From Larkinella insperata (lineage in GTDB: Bacteria; Bacteroidota; Bacteroidia; Cytophagales; Spirosomataceae), in the NCBI RefSeq assembly GCF_026248825.1, contig NZ_CP110973.1, positions 6,345,501 to 6,409,500 of the forward strand: a stretch of 64,000 bases of DNA. The letters run 5' to 3'. A program made the translations under genes and the position numbers. Under the pieces are notes generated by a model that saw nothing but the letters and a program-made list of their open reading frames with translations, was not told the DNA's origin and searched no databases. This document shows positions 60,658 through 64,000 of the stretch, piece by piece. How positions within the stretch are numbered: position 1 is the stretch's first letter; the number at the start of each line of letters is the position of its first letter.

Positions 60658-63351
60658 ATGAATTGCGAATTACGGAGAATCGGCCGTAATCTGACGTTCG
60701 GAACGCGTAATTCATTCGTTGCCCTCCTTTTTTTAGGCCTACTGACCTGGTTATCAGGTTGCGTTAGTTCGGATAAGTTACAAAAAAATCAGTACCTGCT
60801 CTACAGCCAGACGGTACGCGGCAATCGGACGATCCAGAGCTACGACCTCGAATCCCTGATTCCGCAGCGCCCCAACCGCCGGTTGCTCCGTTTGCCACTT
60901 ACGCCCTCCCTCTGGGTTTATCAGTTGGGCTCGCGCACCTACGACAAGGCAGCCGCTCAACGCGAGCTGGAGGCCAAACGGAAGGAGTACGATCAATTCG
61001 TTGCCCAACCCGACTCAACCCGGGCGTACCGAAAAAAATTAAAACGCTATAACCGCCAGCTCGGACGACTGAACCGGCGGGTGGACGAAGGCAACTGGGT
61101 GATGCGCTCGCTGGGTGAGCCCCCCGCCTATTACTACGAAACCGACGCCCAGGCCAATGCTCAGAAAATGCAGCGGTTTCTGTACAACAAAGGTTTTTTA
61201 CGCGGCAAAGTGGGCTATACCGCTGACAGCAGCACGGCGCTCGGACGGCGGGTTCGGGTAACGTATAACATTGCCGAAAATACCCCATTTCTCCTCAACC
61301 AGATCACGTACCAGATCCCCGATCCGCGGGTTGACTCCATCGTCCGGTCCACGCTCGACCGGTTTTCCATCCTGAAAAAAGGCGACCGTTACGATGCCGA
61401 CAACGTGGAAGCCGAGCGCATCCGGATTGAGGACTTGTTACGAAACAACGGCTATTACAGCTTCACGCGGCAGTACATTCCCCTTCCTCTGGATGTACTC
61501 GATCTGGACACCGCCCGAACCGACAGCGCCGATCTCACCCCCCACCGGCTCAACATGTGGGTCAAGATTGTCAACCCGCCCGGCCAACCCCGCCACCCGG
61601 TTTATAAAATTGGGGAGGTAGAAGTTCGGGTACTGCGGGCCGAAGACCGCGCTTCGGCAGACACGGTTTCGCACAACGGCATCCGGTTTTACCTGGGTCG
61701 TCAGCAGTACTCCATGCGCCTGCTCGACAGCCGGATTTTTCTGCGGCCCGACAGCCTGTACCGGCTTAAAAACTACCAGGACACCCAGCGCCAGTTGTTT
61801 CTGCTGAACCAGTTCAGTTTTGCCAACATCAGCTTTCTGGATACAACCGCCCGCCGGTTGCGGACCCGCATCAGCCTGATTCCCATTGATAAATATGAAA
61901 TAACAACGGAGGGCGGGATATTCGTCTTATACCAGGGGCAGGGTTATCCGGGGCCTTTTGGCAATCTTTCGTTCCGTATTCACAATATTTTCGGGGGCCT
62001 GGGCACGTTTGAGACGGCGGCCCGGTACGGTATTGAAGCCACAACCGGTTTTATTCCGAACAGTTCCATCGGAATTTCGCAGGAGTTTGGGCTCAATACA
62101 TCCTTGATTTTTCCTCATATTCTGTTCCCGGGTAAAGTTCGTTTTAAATTCAACCGGCTTAACCCCCGCACCCAAATCAGTTTGGGCTATAATTATACCA
62201 AACGTCCAGAGTACGGGCGACAACTTCTAAGAGCGGCCATGTCATACAACTGGCTGAAAAACACGAATCATCAGTACAACTTTTTTATAGCGGATATTAA
62301 CTATTTAAACGCTACCATTTATCGAGATGGCAATGGACAGTCTGCTTTTCTAGATTATCTTGACCGGCAGGCTGCAGCCGGAAGTACCATAAAAAACAGC
62401 TTTCTGAACTCTTTTGCTTCTAACGTTGGCTTTGTTTATACGTATAACACCAACATTCTGGGCCAAAACCGACGCGCCAATTTTCTGCGCGTTTCTCTCG
62501 AATCAGGCGGTACAACGCTGAATCTATTCAGCCCGTCACAGCTTCAAAATATCTTCCGGACTACGGATACAAGTGGTCTGCAATATTATAAATACCTGCG
62601 GGGAAATATCGACTATCGGCATTACGTTCCGTTGCGCCCTAAAACAACGCTGGCTTTTCGTTTTAATACCGGATTGGTGTATGGGTACGGGGTTAACAGA
62701 ACGGCTCCTTACGAAAAGCTGTTTTTTGCCGGTGGTAGTAGCAGTGTTCGTGCCTGGCTTCCCCGGCGGCTTGGAGCCGGTTCGGCAATACCTTATACGG
62801 TTCCGGTTCTTGACCCTAAAGACAGACTGATTCCGGATTTTAAAAGAGACCGGAGAAACCCCGAACAGTCAACAGGGCAGTTCCGATATGACTTTGAACA
62901 GCCCGGCGATATTTTGCTCGAAGCCTCGGCGGAGTTACGGACGCATTTGTTCCGTTTGGGCGGAGACATCAACGGCGCTTTTTTTGTTGACGCCGGAAAC
63001 GTCTGGACCTTGCGCGACAATGAAAACCGGGTGGGTGAAAATTTCCAGTTCCGGAAGCCCGGCAACGGTCCATACAACCGCAGCTTTTTACAGCAAATTG
63101 CCGTTGGTACCGGGATTGGCCTGCGCATCGACTTTTCGTTTTTCATCATTCGGTTTGACGGTGCCATTAAAGTTTACGATCCGGCCCGTTATTTCGTTTA
63201 TGCCCCTGATCGAAACGGGTATATTCTACCGGGTAAACAGCCCGACGATATCATCGACGAACGGTTCATCCTGTCCAAGTTTCGCTTCGATAAGATGTTT
63301 CGGGGTGTTAACCCGCTCGTTATTAATTTTGGAATTGGTTATCCGTTCTGA
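60658..63351 (+). CDS. TamL-like lipidated BamA/TamA-family outer-membrane protein
   Basis: An Omp85-type protein of about 897 residues. A lipoprotein signal (FVALLFLGLLTWLSGC) makes it a lipidated form, as for TamL of Bacteroidota. POTRA-like domains come next (QKMQRFLYNKGFLRGKVGYTAD; ERIRIEDLLRNNGYYSF). A C-terminal 16-strand barrel follows, with GGSSSVRAWLPRRLG and a final GIGYPF. It probably inserts or modifies outer-membrane proteins together with TamB, which is not here. Start uncertain: ATGs at 60616, 60628 and 60658 are in frame. I use 60658 because it gives a normal signal n-region. Confidence 0.88.
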   Translation: MNCELRRIGRNLTFGTRNSFVALLFLGLLTWLSGCVSSDKLQKNQYLLYSQTVRGNRTIQSYDLESLIPQRPNRRLLRLPLTPSLWVYQLGSRTYDKAAAQRELEAKRKEYDQFVAQPDSTRAYRKKLKRYNRQLGRLNRRVDEGNWVMRSLGEPPAYYYETDAQANAQKMQRFLYNKGFLRGKVGYTADSSTALGRRVRVTYNIAENTPFLLNQITYQIPDPRVDSIVRSTLDRFSILKKGDRYDADNVEAERIRIEDLLRNNGYYSFTRQYIPLPLDVLDLDTARTDSADLTPHRLNMWVKIVNPPGQPRHPVYKIGEVEVRVLRAEDRASADTVSHNGIRFYLGRQQYSMRLLDSRIFLRPDSLYRLKNYQDTQRQLFLLNQFSFANISFLDTTARRLRTRISLIPIDKYEITTEGGIFVLYQGQGYPGPFGNLSFRIHNIFGGLGTFETAARYGIEATTGFIPNSSIGISQEFGLNTSLIFPHILFPGKVRFKFNRLNPRTQISLGYNYTKRPEYGRQLLRAAMSYNWLKNTNHQYNFFIADINYLNATIYRDGNGQSAFLDYLDRQAAAGSTIKNSFLNSFASNVGFVYTYNTNILGQNRRANFLRVSLESGGTTLNLFSPSQLQNIFRTTDTSGLQYYKYLRGNIDYRHYVPLRPKTTLAFRFNTGLVYGYGVNRTAPYEKLFFAGGSSSVRAWLPRRLGAGSAIPYTVPVLDPKDRLIPDFKRDRRNPEQSTGQFRYDFEQPGDILLEASAELRTHLFRLGGDINGAFFVDAGNVWTLRDNENRVGENFQFRKPGNGPYNRSFLQQIAVGTGIGLRIDFSFFIIRFDGAIKVYDPARYFVYAPDRNGYILPGKQPDDIIDERFILSKFRFDKMFRGVNPLVINFGIGYPF

Positions 63352-63411
63352 CGAAACTTATCGATTATACTTTCCTACCTGACAAACTGTCACAGTTCCC
63401 CAAAATCTTCG

Positions 63412-63419
63412 TACCTTTG
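63412..63419 (+). promoter_or_regulatory. TACCTTTG -7 box of miaB
   Basis: Exact TAnnTTTG match about 150 bases before the miaB ATG. The leader between contains a short GGC/GCC hairpin followed by a T-rich stretch, possibly an attenuator; no known riboswitch class was recognised. Confidence 0.55.
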
Positions 63420-63568
63420 CAACTTCATTTTACGAGTCACCGGTCTGCCGGTTTGCGGCCGAAAGCCGGTTCTCTTTTTAGCGTTCATCGGGCGAATCAT
63501 GCGCCATGCGTGTGACGGGAGAATGAGGGCCAGCCAACGACCCAGCCGATAACTGACAAGATTAACTT

Positions 63569-64000
63569 ATGGAACGCATTACGGAGACCTTATCCATACT
63601 AACCGAAGCCGACAAAGCAAACACGGACGAACCCCGACTGCTGGAAGAAGAGCTGGCGGTGGGCAAAAAACGGCTTTACATTGAGAGCTACGGTTGCCAA
63701 ATGAATTTTTCAGACAGCGAAATCGTCGCATCGGTGATGCGGAACGCGGGTTTTGCCACCACCGCCGACGCCGACGAAGCGGACGTTATTTTTCTGAATA
63801 CCTGCGCCATCCGCGACAATGCCGAGCAGAAAGTTCGCAACCGGCTGAAGCAGCTCAACACGCTGAAGAAGCGCAAACCCGAACTGCTGGTCGGGATGCT
63901 GGGCTGCATGGCCGAACGCCTGAAAGCCAAGCTGCTGGAAGAAGAAAAGATGGTGGACATTGTGGCCGGGCCGGACGCCTACCGCGATATTCCGAAACTG
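63569..64000 (+). CDS. miaB: tRNA 2-methylthio-N6-isopentenyladenosine synthase MiaB (3' truncated)
   Basis: The first 144 codons of MiaB. The N-terminal UPF0004 domain is present with the three cysteines that bind the auxiliary 4Fe-4S cluster in YIESYGCQMN, LNTCAIRDNA and MLGCMAERL. The radical-SAM domain (CxxxCxxC) and TRAM domain lie beyond the window. MiaB adds a methylthio group to isopentenyl-adenosine at position 37 of tRNAs reading UNN codons. A 31-residue N-terminal extension with many acidic residues precedes the family fold, as in many Bacteroidota homologues. The start ATG at 63569 is the first in frame after a promoter box. Confidence 0.93.
   Translation, partial: MERITETLSILTEADKANTDEPRLLEEELAVGKKRLYIESYGCQMNFSDSEIVASVMRNAGFATTADADEADVIFLNTCAIRDNAEQKVRNRLKQLNTLKKRKPELLVGMLGCMAERLKAKLLEEEKMVDIVAGPDAYRDIPKL

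Noticed and set aside
63420..63568. Riboswitch in the miaB leader (cobalamin or similar)
   Set aside because: GC-rich hairpins are present but no conserved box of a known class can be recognised.

Overview
The window comes from a Bacteroidota chromosome of moderate GC, most likely Cytophagales close to Spirosoma/Larkinella. Support: a SusC/SusD pair, a secreted peptidase with a type IX secretion sorting domain, a lipidated TamA-like outer-membrane protein, a Y_Y_Y propeller histidine kinase, several TAnnTTTG promoter boxes of the Bacteroidota type, and almost no Shine-Dalgarno sequences. No rRNA, CRISPR array or intact transposase was seen.

1-15,219 is a surface-glycan cluster read entirely on the + strand, with many stop/start overlaps: a membrane-glycosyltransferase C-terminus, WbqC-like and PglD/NeuD-like modification enzymes, GT4, GT2 and GT8-like transferases, a DUF5672 protein, a Wzy/WaaL-like polymerase/ligase, an FkbM methyltransferase, a WcaF-like acetyltransferase and a WecA/TagO-type initiating transferase. 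No Wzx flippase is visible.

15,220-27,640 is gene-poor and signalling-rich: two small unknown proteins, MsrA, a 1150-residue hybrid sensor kinase with two kinase modules, an unknown tail-rich membrane protein, two divergent single-domain response regulators, two tandem BLUF blue-light photoreceptors, and small proteins of 33 and 58 residues that are easy to miss. Hairpin terminators lie between them. This is the most likely place for an undescribed system.

27,641-35,957 holds a tRNA operon (Ser-Pro-Arg on the minus strand, with promoter and terminator), a split Bat locus (VWA protein plus TPR protein), a thiolase, purC, a STAS protein, an oxidoreductase/TIM-barrel isomerase pair and ribonuclease Z. 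36,026-39,769 encodes a T9SS-exported M4 metallopeptidase and a small exported protein.

40,414-48,809 is a nitrogen-assimilation block: gltB, gltD, an AlaA-like aminotransferase, then a queuosine-precursor transporter. 48,856-64,000 holds a duplicated SnoaL-like exported protein, an exported small protein, SusD/SusC, a NarL-type regulator and its propeller sensor kinase, a SpoU rRNA methyltransferase, a TamL-like protein divergent from it, and the start of miaB. Two promoter-plus-terminator units without genes in this last block are candidate small RNAs.
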